From Chlorella sorokiniana (lineage: Eukaryota > Chlorophyta > Trebouxiophyceae > Chlorellales > Chlorellaceae): a stretch of 64,000 nt of DNA. The notes beneath the pieces were generated by a model. It saw only the letters and a program-made list of their open reading frames with translations. It was not told the DNA's origin and ran no database searches. This document shows positions 34,019-43,611 of the stretch, piece after piece (within the stretch, counting starts at the first letter, position 1; every line of letters starts with the position of its first letter). A program made the translations under genes and the position numbers. The DNA is taken from positions 2,978,001 through 3,042,000 of the forward strand of contig CP084613.1 of assembly GCA_025917655.1 (NCBI GenBank), written 5' to 3'.

Positions 34019-37000
34019 TCACGTCGCAGCCTCACAGGTTGGCCCGCTCAAACTGGGGCGCGGAGCCTCGGCCCGAGTCGGGGCGCCGCCCAGCATGGCG
34101 GGCACCGCCAGCCGCGGCGGCGGCGGCTGCGAGTAGCGGCGGCTGCCGCCGGTGGCCATCCCTGCGCTGGAGCGCCGCTCGTGCCGCGCTGCGACGGCCT
34201 CCACCTGCTGCTGCCGCCCCTTCCGCCGCTTCATGTACCAGAATGCAAAGGCGGCGGCCACCAGCAGGGCCGCCACAACGCTGACGATCGGCACCACAAT
34301 CTTCACCACGTCGCTCGAGCTGCCGCCGGAGTCGGCCGGAGCCGGCGGAGGAGGCGGCGGCGGCGCAGGGACGCCAAACGTCACTGCACATCATGAGCCG
34401 GGGGGTTGCATGTTGTTACAGGGGGCATTGCCTGCCGGCTCAAGCGCATCGAGCAGCCCCAGCATGCCTGAGAGGCACGTCATCAGCCTGCAGCCTCCCC
34501 ACTACTTGACTGACACGCTCTGGCCCCCGCCAGCCAGCACCCATGCACCCCGCACCCACCCGAGTCCTGGACCAGCGTGAGCCCTATGCCCTGCAGCTGC
34601 GAGGCCAGGGAGCCGTCCTGCACCGCCGCCTCCACCCTCGGCTGCACGCTGGCCACGCTGCCCTCGGTGGCGTGAACCTGGCTGCGCAGCGTGATGGGCG
34701 AGGCGCCGGCCTGGGCCAGGAGCGGCGGCGGCGTGCGGCGGCGCTGGTGGCGTTGACCAGCACCCACTCGGCGGGCTGCAACGTGATGTCGCTCATGATC
34801 TGCAAGGCGGGGGTGGTGTGTGTGTGTGTGTGTGTGTGGGGGGTCAGGTATCGGCACTGTGCAGTTCACGTGCTGAAGCTGTGGGCTCCACGCTGTGGCA
34901 CGGCGAGGTGAGGCAGGACGCCCGCCCCACCACCCAAGTGACACACCAGCTTAAAGGGCCGCTCCTTTTCCCGCTCAAACTGCGGCACCGTGGCCCCTGC
35001 ATGCGGTGTATGGGCGGGCGGTCAGGGCGCCCGTGCAGCAAGCGGCGGCAGCCTCCCCGCGCGCAGGGTCGAGGCGCTGCTGGCGGGGCTGCCACCCACC
35101 CGTGACCCGCATCACGACTTCCTGGAAGAAGGGCGGCAGGGGGTGGGCGGCAGGGGCGGCGCTGCACAGGGGGAGGGGGCCAGTGCAGAGGGTCAGCCTT
35201 GGGTGCAGGGGCAGCGTGCCACAGCAGCCACAGCACGCAGAGGCAGGGGGCAGGCGGGGTGCTGGCAGAGGCAGAGGCGTGGCTCTCACATGGCGACGGC
35301 GGCGGGGGACTGATCGGGCAGCGGCGGCGGGGGGACTCCGCGGGTGGCGGCGGCGAGTACTCCACCTCTGGCGGCGGCGCGTAGTAGTTGGGGGAGGGGG
35401 CGAGTAGTAGCTGGGGGAGAGGGGGTGGGGGTGGGGCTGTACACCACCGGTGGCGGCGGGGAATCAGGCAGGGGCGGTGGCGGGGAGTCGGGAGCGGCGG
35501 CGGGGAGAGTCGGGCAAGGGTGGTGGCGGGGATTCGGGCGAGGGTGGAGGCGGGGATTCGGGCGAGGGTGGCGGGGAGAGCCAGGCGAGGGCGGCGGCGG
35601 CGAGTCGGGAGCAGTGGCGGGGGAGGGTGGCGGCGGCGGCGACTCCTGCTCTTCAGGGGGCGGGGCGCCTCCTCCTGAGCAGGCGGGGGGCGTGGTGAGG
35701 GCAGCGGAGGTGAAGGGGAGGGTGGGTTGGGGGAGGACGGCGGCGGCGACTCCTGCTTGATGGGGACGGCGGCGGCGGCGGCTTCTTTGGTGGCGGGGCG
35801 GGGCTCGGGCCTGCATGATGGCGGGGGCATCAAGCCGGGTGAGCAAGCAAGTGGGGCCGTCGGGTGGGTGGGGTACACAGTGGCTGGGGATTGTGGATAA
35901 AGATTGCCTGGGGAGGTGCCGGGCTGCAATGGTGGACAACAAAAAGGCAAGGAACCCCCCCCCCCATCCCTTTTCAGAACCCCTGCACTGCCATGCAACC
36001 ATGCCGAACTGACTGGCCACCAGGAGCGTGGAGGGGGAGGTGGCCGGGGAGGGGGTGATGCAGGGTGGGAGCCAGCTGGCGAGGAGCTGGGAGGCCCTGT
36101 GCACAGCAGGGGCTAACAGCACACGGGCGAGAGATGGTGTGCTGTGCAGCCTTGCTCAGCTGGCAGGTGTGACCAAAGTGCGTGGTGGCTGGCTGGTCAG
36201 CACTGCTGGCAAATGCAGAGGCAGCCAAGAGCGGGGCATGCGCCACCCATTGGCTGGCTGGCCAGGCAGGCGCCGCATCCGCACGCGCTGTGCAGGTGGA
36301 CGTGGGGTGCGTGGCGGAGATGCGGCCCGAGCCGTGACGTGAGCTGCCCAGGGGAGGCTGTCGGGGTGACTACCCGAAGGGTCAGCTGCAGACACGCAGT
36401 CAGAGGGGAAAGGCCACTTACGGTGGTGGAGGGCTCTCGATCGGCGAGGAAGGTGGGCTGGGTTCAAGTGAGGGAGGCGGACGCTCAACCGGAGGAGGCG
36501 GGCTGGGTTCAGGTGAGGGAGGCGGGCGCTCAACCGGAGGAGGCGGGCTGGGTTCAGGTGAGGGAGGTGGGCTGGGTTCAGGTGAGGGAGGCGGACGCTC
36601 AACCGGAGGAGGTGGGCTGGGCTCAGGTGAGGGAGGTGGGCTGGGTTCAGGTGAGGGAGGCGGGCGCTCAACCGGAGGAGGTGGGCTGGGCTCAGGTGAG
36701 GGAGGTGGGCTGGGTTCAGGTGAGGGAGGTGGACGCTCGACCGGAGGAGGCGGGCTGGGTTCAGGTGAGGGAGGCGGGCGCTCAACTGGAGGAGGTGGGC
36801 TGGGCTCAGGTGAGGGAGGTGGGCTGGGTTCAGGTGAGGGAGGCGGGCGCTCAACTGGAGGAGGTGGGCTGGGCTCAGGTGAGGGAGGCGGACGCTCAAC
36901 CGGAGGAGGCGGGCTGGGTTCAGGTGAGGGAGGTGGGCTGGGTTCAGGTGAGGGAGGCGGGCTGGGTTCAGGTGAGGGAGGTGGGCTGGGTTCAGGTGAG

Positions 37001-38556
37001 GGAGGCGGGCTGGGTTCAGGTGAGGGAGGTGGGCTGGGTTCAGGTGAGGGAGGCGGGCGCTCAACCGGAGGAGGTGGGCTGGGCTCAGGTGAGGGAGGTG
37101 GGCTGGGTTCAGGTGAGGGAGGCGGGCGCTCAACCGGAGGAGGCGGGTTGGGTTCAGGCGGGGGCGGGGGCTTTCATCGGGGGCGGTGGTGGGTTGGGGT
37201 CAGGCGGGGCGGGCTCTCTGGTTCAGGTCTGCATGTGGCACCGGCGCAGTGAACATCCGCACGCATGTCAAGTGGCCGCGCTGTCAGGCTTTGCAGTCGA
37301 GTGGCAGTCGAAGAGCCCTGTCCTAATGCCTGCTCGATCTACTGTTCATCCTGATCTACCGTGCCTAATCCCTATTCATTGCTCGCAAGACTGCAGCAGG
37401 CCATTTCAGCCAGACTGCAAAAAACCTGTGCTAGTGCCCTGACAATCTACCCTACCTAAGAGCCCTCCCTCAAAAGCTGCACACTTGCTAAATCTGCATC
37501 GTGCCGGCAGGGCATGAATGCCACGCCTGCTTCTGTGTGATATCAACTGCCTATGTTCAGCAAGCAGGCTGACGACACTCACGGGGCGGCGACTCAGGCT
37601 CAGGTGGCGGAGGGTTTTCTGGTGGAGGCGGTGACGCATCTTGCGGGGGCGGCGGTCTGCAACAGGCCAGGGCAGCTGGAGTCAGGGGCCCTTGAGAGAG
37701 TCCCTAAGGTGTGCAGCGGTTGAGACCACCCACGCAGAATATCACAACAGGCCCGCCAAGCTGTGCATGGCAGCGAAGGTGGGCGGCAATCCTCACGATG
37801 GCGGCTCCGGTGGCGGGCTTGGAGGCTGCAAGCACCAGCCGCTGGGGTTCAGTCTGATGGGTCAGTGCAAGGCAGGCACGAGCACGCAAATGCTGTGTAG
37901 TCACGATGCTGCGGAGATTACAGTAGCATCGGCTGCAGCATACACCCACCGACGGCGGCGCTGGCGGCTCCGGTGGCGGGCTTGGAGGCTGCAGGCACCG
38001 CCCATTCAGTGTCAGTCCGATGGGTCAGTGCAAGGCAGGCATGAGCACGGCAATTGCTGTGAAGGCATGATGCTAGAGAGGCGGGAGCAGCATCCGCTGC
38101 AGCATACACCCACCGATGGCGGCGATGGCGGCTCTGGGGGCGGGCTTGGAGGCTGCAGGGCGCCGCCCATTGCCGAATGTCAGTGCAAGCCAGGCAGTGG
38201 AATGACAACAGCACGTCAGCTGAGGATGCACAGTTCCGAGAAGGCAGCCGGCTGCAGCAGCCCACCCACCGCTGGCGGCGATGGCGGTGGTGCAGGCGGG
38301 CAGAGCTCCCCTACACACGGGGCCGGCTGAGGGCCTGGCGCCTCGGCACCATCAGAAGGGGGCGGCGGCCTGCGCATGCCACAGGGCGTTTCGGCCTCAT
38401 TGGGAATCCCTGGCAAGGATGTACGCAAGCATGTGAAGCAGAAAGGATTGATACAGCGCGCAGCTGCTAGGCGCACTCTTGAGCTGCAACTCCCAGTCCA
38501 GACGTGGCCACTGCCACGACCGTCGCCAACAGCACGAAGGCGCGTGTCGCCCTCAT
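34019..38556 (-). CDS. Membrane-anchored proline-rich (extensin-like) cell-wall-type protein
   Basis: Predicted type I membrane hydroxyproline-rich glycoprotein. The minus-strand ATG at 38556 opens a textbook signal peptide (MRATRAFVLLATVVAVATSG then LGVAAQ); the first junction is not resolved. Next come short Pro-rich exons: RRPPPPSDGAEAPGPQPAP, then duplicated cassettes PPSPPPEPPSPPS (38165-37790), then PPPPENPPPPEPESPP near 37600. A long repeat of PPPSPEPS and PPPVERPPPSPEPS units follows (37160-36430), then PDSPPPPLPDSPPPPVVYSP and NYYAPPPEVEYSPPPPAESP (about 35600-35310). After this come small exons (FEREKERPFKL; ITLQPAEWVLVNATS; SVASVQPRVEAAVQDGSLAS; LQGIGLTLVQDSG). The last exon has a transmembrane helix (VVKIVVPIVSVVAALLVAAA) and a basic tail ending at 34019. 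That this is one gene, not two, is inferred from continuity of style. Confidence 0.6.
34816..34838 (+). repeat. (GT)n microsatellite
   Basis: About eleven GT units inside an intron of the proline-rich membrane protein gene. On its coding strand this is an (AC)n tract upstream of the exon beginning ITLQPAEW. Confidence 0.85.
36430..37160 (-). repeat. Coding minisatellite of 24-bp and 45-bp units
   Basis: Tandem array whose units are 24 bp or 45 bp, both multiples of three. On the minus strand 24 bp codes for an 8-residue SPPPSPEP module, and 45 bp for a 15-residue module that adds PPPVERPP. Units differ mostly by GGC/GGT and GAA/GAG-type silent changes, which indicates recent expansion with selection on frame. 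The unit order is irregular: runs of three to six 24-bp units alternate with single 45-bp units. The plus strand also stays open for 432 codons across this array, but only because of the repeat composition. Confidence 0.9.
37785..38300 (-). repeat. Tandem duplication of an intron-plus-exon cassette
   Basis: Three to four copies of a ~150-160 bp unit. Each holds the same mini-exon (minus strand: acceptor TGCAG, then CCTCCAAGCCCGCC-, coding PPSPPPEPP, then donor GTGGGT or GTGAGG) and a similar intron. Copies are at about 37796-37835, 37947-37994 and 38109-38156. A fourth exon at about 38262-38300 ends in the same way (PPPSPPA|GTGGGT). Intron starts GTGGGTGTATGCTGCAGC are shared. This is the proline-rich wall-type gene growing by whole-exon duplication. 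Confidence 0.8.
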
Positions 38557-39240
38557 GCCTCTATAGCCATGCAGCGCGGGGTTTCGGAGGGCCCTTTAGT
38601 AGGTGAATCGAGGTCAGGCGCCAGAGGTGCGAGCAATCTTTGTTCTCATGTGCTGTCGGCAGTTGTCAAGCTGAGTTCTTCAGCTGTAAAGTGGGAAGCT
38701 TCGCTGTGACAAATTACATTGTCGACAGCTCAACGATGCATACAGCAACGTCCCTATCTCAGGAGTGGGCAACCGCGTAGCTGCGCCACTGCGCAACGGC
38801 ACTGATACCCGGCTCACCTTCACGAAAGGGACAGTAAGGCTCCGTCTTACACATTGAACAGCTGCAGAGACCTCGAGTGGCTAAAAGGCACGTTGTTGTT
38901 GAGCTGGCATGCCGCTGCAGCGCGCTGGCAGGTGGCTGCCGTGCACGGGATGCATGATTGGTGCTTGTGCCAGAGCTGGCCTTCACGCATGATTGCTTCT
39001 GGGGCCCCCAACACTGAAACCCTGGTTGTAGAAAATGTGTGTGCAAGCTTGACCGACGCTCAACGTGCGTAACTAGCGCCGGCGCTGCCCACCACACTGC
39101 CAGATGCTTGCGTCGCCTGGCTGGCGGACTACACCTGTGCTGGACGACACCTGTGCTGGACATTCGCGAGCAGGGCGGAAGCCATCCAAAGCTCACATGC
39201 CAGCAGAGGGGTGTAAACAGCAACACAAGTGCAGGTGAGC
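38557..39240. other. Intergenic between proline-rich gene and SSRP1
   Basis: About 680 bp between two minus-strand genes: downstream of the SSRP1 stop and upstream of the proline-rich gene's signal peptide start. An AT-richer stretch at about 38600-38760 could be the promoter of the proline-rich gene. No supported reading frame. Confidence 0.45.
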
Positions 39241-42200
39241 TCAGTCATCCTCCTCCACCGCCGCCTCTTTGTCTCCTGCACCAGCATCCTTGGTTGCGGC
39301 GCCCTGCGCCTTGTATGCTGCCTGCTCGCGTTCATACCGAGCCTGCGGCAGCAACGGGGCGGAAAACTTTGGCACAGCAAGAGGGGTTGTCACGCTGCGG
39401 TTTCCCAGGATGCTGCCCCCCCCCCCCACACACACCACCACCCAAGCCTTCATCCCCCGGGTCCCCTTGCCCCCCCCCACCTTGTCCTGCCGCGCCCGCT
39501 CCTCGAACGGCGCCTTGTCCTCCGCGCTCATCGCCTTCCACTCAGCCCCCAGCGCCTTGGCCACGTCACCCACACCAAACTCGGGGTTGGCCTGCTTGAT
39601 GCGCTGCAGGGGCAGGGGAGCGAAAGGGGATGCACAGCAACATGCTGGTCAGCGAGGTGCGGCCAGGGCGCCGGGGCAGTACATCTGCGCCTGGGGCGGC
39701 ACGGGGCAGAGCCGCGTCGTCACTGCGATGCTGGCCTGGCGTGCGCCCCGCCCCCTCCCCCCGCCACTCACCCCGCGGTGATCCTGCGAGAAGTAGAAGA
39801 AGGCGGTGGTGGCACGCTTGGGTGCGGCGGGGTCCTTCTTCTCGCGTTTCTTCCTCGGCTTCTTGCCCTCGCCCGCTGCGCAAGGAGACAGCCGAAGGAG
39901 GGCGATGTGCGAGTAGCAAGCAGGGCATGGGCACAGGCGGGCCGCCAGTCAGGAGGGCGGTCCACAACGGCCACCCCGTCGTGCGAGCACCAAGCAGCAC
40001 CCGCCCACCCTCTGCTGCCGCCTTCTTAGGCTTGCCCTCCGACGTCTTGGCCTTCTTGGTGACCTTGACATCCTGGTGGGGAAGCAGGGTGGTGGGTGGG
40101 TGTGTTAGGGGGCCAGGGTCAGTGCCACGAAGGCCAGCAGCAACCTGAGTTTGACTTTCGCTCCCTCCAGTTTGACCTCCATCCCCCTGGCATGCCCCCC
40201 CCACACACACACACACCACCCCACCCCCACATCACACAGACACACCTCCTCATCCACCAGCTGTGCCCCGCCCTCCTCCTCATCGTCGCTGGAAGACTCG
40301 CCCTCGCTGGACGACCCGCTGGCCTGGAAGTCCCCGTCCTCGGCGTCGTCGTCGCTGTCCCGCCCGCGCTGATGCCAGCCAGGCCTGCGCTTGTGGCAGG
40401 GGAGGGCGGGGACTGGGGCGGGCGACGGTGGCGGCGCATGCCGCACATGGCGGGCGCACGACATGTGCGCGCAGCATGCGGGCCCTGCGCCCTCTGGCGG
40501 GGCGCTGTGCTGGGCATGCTGTGCTGAGCATGCTGTGCTGGGCATGCAGCACCCAGGGAGGCCCTTCAACATGTGCCCCCCACGCGCACCTGCATCCACG
40601 TCGTCCAGGTCAGCGTAGCTGGTGATGGCGGCGGCGGCGCCCGGCCCGCGCTGCGCCTCCTTGAAGTTCTCTATGCGCAGCTGCTTGGCCTGGATGAACT
40701 CAAACAGGTTGGTCCACTCCGACCTGGGGGGCAAAGCCGTGGAGCACAGGTGGGCCGGCTGGGCGCTCAAGGCACCACCCGCATCGAGCAGCCGCCACGA
40801 TCAGCGGCCATCCTGACAAACACACACGCACGGCGCGGCGGCGGCTGCCGGCTCACCGCGGGATGCCGCGGAAGAGGTGGTCCTGGCCGGTGCGCATGCG
40901 CACCGCCAGGTCAAAGGTCTTGGCGCTGGTGGCGCCCGCGCTCTGCCGCATGAACTCGATGGAGTCTATGTCGTCAAACAGGAGCAGCATGGCGGGCTTC
41001 TGCACGTAGAAGAAGGCTCGCTCCAGCGGGTAGAGGAAGCCGTCGTCGGCCTGGGGGTGGGCGGGGGCGGGTGCAGGGGGCAGGGTTGGTGCGGCTGCTG
41101 GTCGAGCGGCTGGTTGTGCAACAGGCAGGGCGTAGCAGGCCGGCTGGCCACTCGTGCACAACGCGGCAAGTAAGACCGCGGGTCAAGTGCAGCGGCACGT
41201 CGGACGTGCAGCCATGCCGCAGCAGCGGCAGCAAGCCACACCGACGCCGCTGCCACGCGGCCCCCACCCTCCGCGCACCTTGTACGAGCAGCGCACTGCA
41301 AAGCCGGTGCCCTCCGCATCCCGGAAGGTGCCCGGCTTGGTGAGCTTGGTGCCGGAGAGGCCGCGCAGCACCTTTGCAAACACCTCGTGGGCGGGGCCCC
41401 TGAAGCTGCGAGCCAGGCGCCCCCACACTTTTCGTTCTTGGCCGCCAGCGCGTCGTCGCTGATGTCCAGCTCCACCTCCGCCTCCTCGTCGCTGGGGAAC
41501 TGCTCCCGGGCGGCAGCGGCCCCAGCGCGCTCACAGGCAGCAGCAGCGCCCACAGGCAGGCGGGCAGCTTGCAGCCTGGAGGCAGTGCCGGTGGTGGGCA
41601 GGCAGGCGGCAGGCTGCAGTCTGCTCAGCGGGGCCCGCAGGGCCAGCTGCTCGCACCCCCTCCCTCGGCCCACCTGGCACAGGATGTGCTGGTAGAAGGT
41701 GTTGCCCTTGCGGATGGGCGGGTCCAGCGAGATGACCACCAGCGTCTGCGGCACGTTGGTCTTGGGCAGCAGGAAGACGCGCATGATGGAGTCGTAGCGG
41801 ATGCGGAAGTCCTGGGCCTGTGCGGGAGGCGCAGCGGGCGCAGCGCAGCAGCGCGCGACTTGGCTGAGCGGGTCGCTGGGGGGTTGGACACGGCGGGTTT
41901 GTGCGTGCAGCACAGCGCAGCAAGCGTCGTCTGCCGGCTTCCACGTGGCCCCTGGCTGCGTCCCTGTTCCAAGCAGCGTCGCCGCGCGTGCCGGCTCACC
42001 TGCCCCACCAACTTGAGGGAGGCCATGTACATCTCGATGTCGAAGCGCCCGCGCGGCACCAGCACGCCAACCTGGTCAAAGGTGGCCACCGCGTCGCCGG
42101 TGGCGGCGCCTGCAGCCGGGAGCAGCAAGCGGGGAGGCGCCACGGTTGTGCCCCGCGGCGACGGCAAGCCTGGCTGATTGCCAGGTGTGCAGCGCTGGCG

Positions 42201-43594
42201 GGGCAGCACGCAACGGCTGTAGCCCCCACTCACACGCCGGCCACCCCCACCATCACCCACCCAGCCACACTCGTGCACCCCGCGCCTGCACCCACCCTGG
42301 TCGGTGTACTGGGAGACGAGGTCGAAGAAGATCTTGGAGGGGGTCGACGGGGGCGCCGCCTCCCCCTCCTCCCCCGCAGCCGGGGCGGGCGCGTGGGCCT
42401 CAAAGTCCTGGTTCTCGCGCGGCACAAAGAAGCTCATCTCCACCAGCGTGTCGTCGCGGTCGCCTGGGGATCGCGGGGACGGGGGCAGCGCGCGGTGATG
42501 CCGGGACGTCCGGTGCGGGGTGCCAGCCCGGCAGCAGGAAGCCCGGCGGCAGCAGCCACACAGGCGGTACTGGGTGGCCCTGCCGGGGCCTGCACAAGCC
42601 GTAGCAAGCAGATGCACAGGCATGTACCCTCCCCCCCCTCAGAAGAATCCTGTCCCGACACCCCCTCCTCACTCAGCACGGTGTCATCCAGCGGGAACTC
42701 CAGCATCACCTCATCCCGCCCCTGCTGCGCCTGCGCCACATCCGGCAGCGGCAGCCGGAAGGCGGCGCGCCCGCCCACGCGGAACGCCAGCGACCCGCCA
42801 TCCACCTCCAGGTGGCCCCAGTTGTGGCCGCTGCGGGGAGCGCGGCAGCAGGGGCGGAGCAGCAAGGCGCTGCTGAGCGGAGCAGCCAAGTAGGCTGGTA
42901 CACGCACAAATTTTGGGCCCCTTCCTCCCTCTTCCTTTTCGAAGACCCGCGAATGCATGCTGCCCCCCCCCCCCACACACACACTGACACCCACCACACC
43001 GCACCTGATGGACAGCGGCTCGTCCTTGATCTGCAGCCCGCTGGCCCCCGCAGACCCTCCACATCCTTCTCGCGGAAGCCCATGAAGGAGAGGGGCGGCC
43101 CCTCGGAGCGCGACACGCTCAGCAGGCCGCCCTTGCTACAGCGCGACCACGACAGGCCGCTGATGTCTGAGGGCGGGTACAGGAGGGGGGGCCAACATGG
43201 ATCACCACCAGGCATGCCAATCCACGGCGCTGTTGGTTTAAGTGCAATGCTGTGCCGGTGGGCAGAAAATCAGGCGTGGTAGTGTCACTCTGGGCTCAGA
43301 CAGGCGAGCCCTCATGCACGCTAACACCGACGCAGCCTGCTTCAAGCAGCATACCTGCCGCTGGCACCTCCACCGTACGCCCCCGCCTGACCGCTTCCAT
43401 ACAAGGCCGGATGGTGATACTTTCAGGCTGCCCGCAGCCTGCAAAGCGAGAAGCATCAGACAAGCCGACCAGACAGCAATGCAGACAACAAGTTTACCAG
43501 CGTGAACAACCGCAGCGCTCCAGACGGCGGCCGTGCATGCCAGCGAGGCACTCACCACTCCTCCACGGCTTCCCAACAGAATATTGCCGAACAT
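39241..43594 (-). CDS. SSRP1: FACT complex subunit SSRP1 (POB3-like with HMG box)
   Basis: Histone chaperone subunit of FACT (with SPT16). Start ATG 43594: [13 protein letters not shown], then exon [20 protein letters not shown]. After a one-base break at 43380-43384 it reads RTVEVPAA, then in phase [27 protein letters not shown] and [17 protein letters not shown]. Middle domain: [131 protein letters not shown]. An acidic segment ([20 protein letters not shown]) precedes a single HMG box ([40 protein letters not shown]), with the stop at 39241. A second break, in the T run 41429-41432, lies before [16 protein letters not shown]. This is the plant-type layout with a C-terminal HMG box. About fifteen exons. 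Confidence 0.95.
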
Positions 43595-43611
43595 CTGCTC
43601 CCCCGGCCGCC

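Noticed and set aside
36156-37133. A 325-codon minus-strand open frame of PHLNPAHL repeats
   Set aside because: Wrong frame of the same array; the extensin-like frame is the one with biological sense even though it has no internal Met.
36430-37160. CRISPR-like repeat array
   Set aside because: Units are contiguous, without unique spacers, vary in length, and lie in a eukaryotic coding exon.
36144-37442. A 432-codon plus-strand open frame of repeated GWVQVREAGAQPEE units
   Set aside because: It is the complement of the proline-rich minisatellite; units of 24 and 45 bp keep any frame open. The minus-strand PPPSPEPS frame fits a known protein class and the flanking exons.
41400-41435. A 29-bp GT-AG intron in SSRP1 before GPAHEVF
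   Set aside because: Too short to splice, and the intervening residues ([10 protein letters not shown]) match plant SSRP1; a one-base undercall in the T run 41429-41432 explains the shift.
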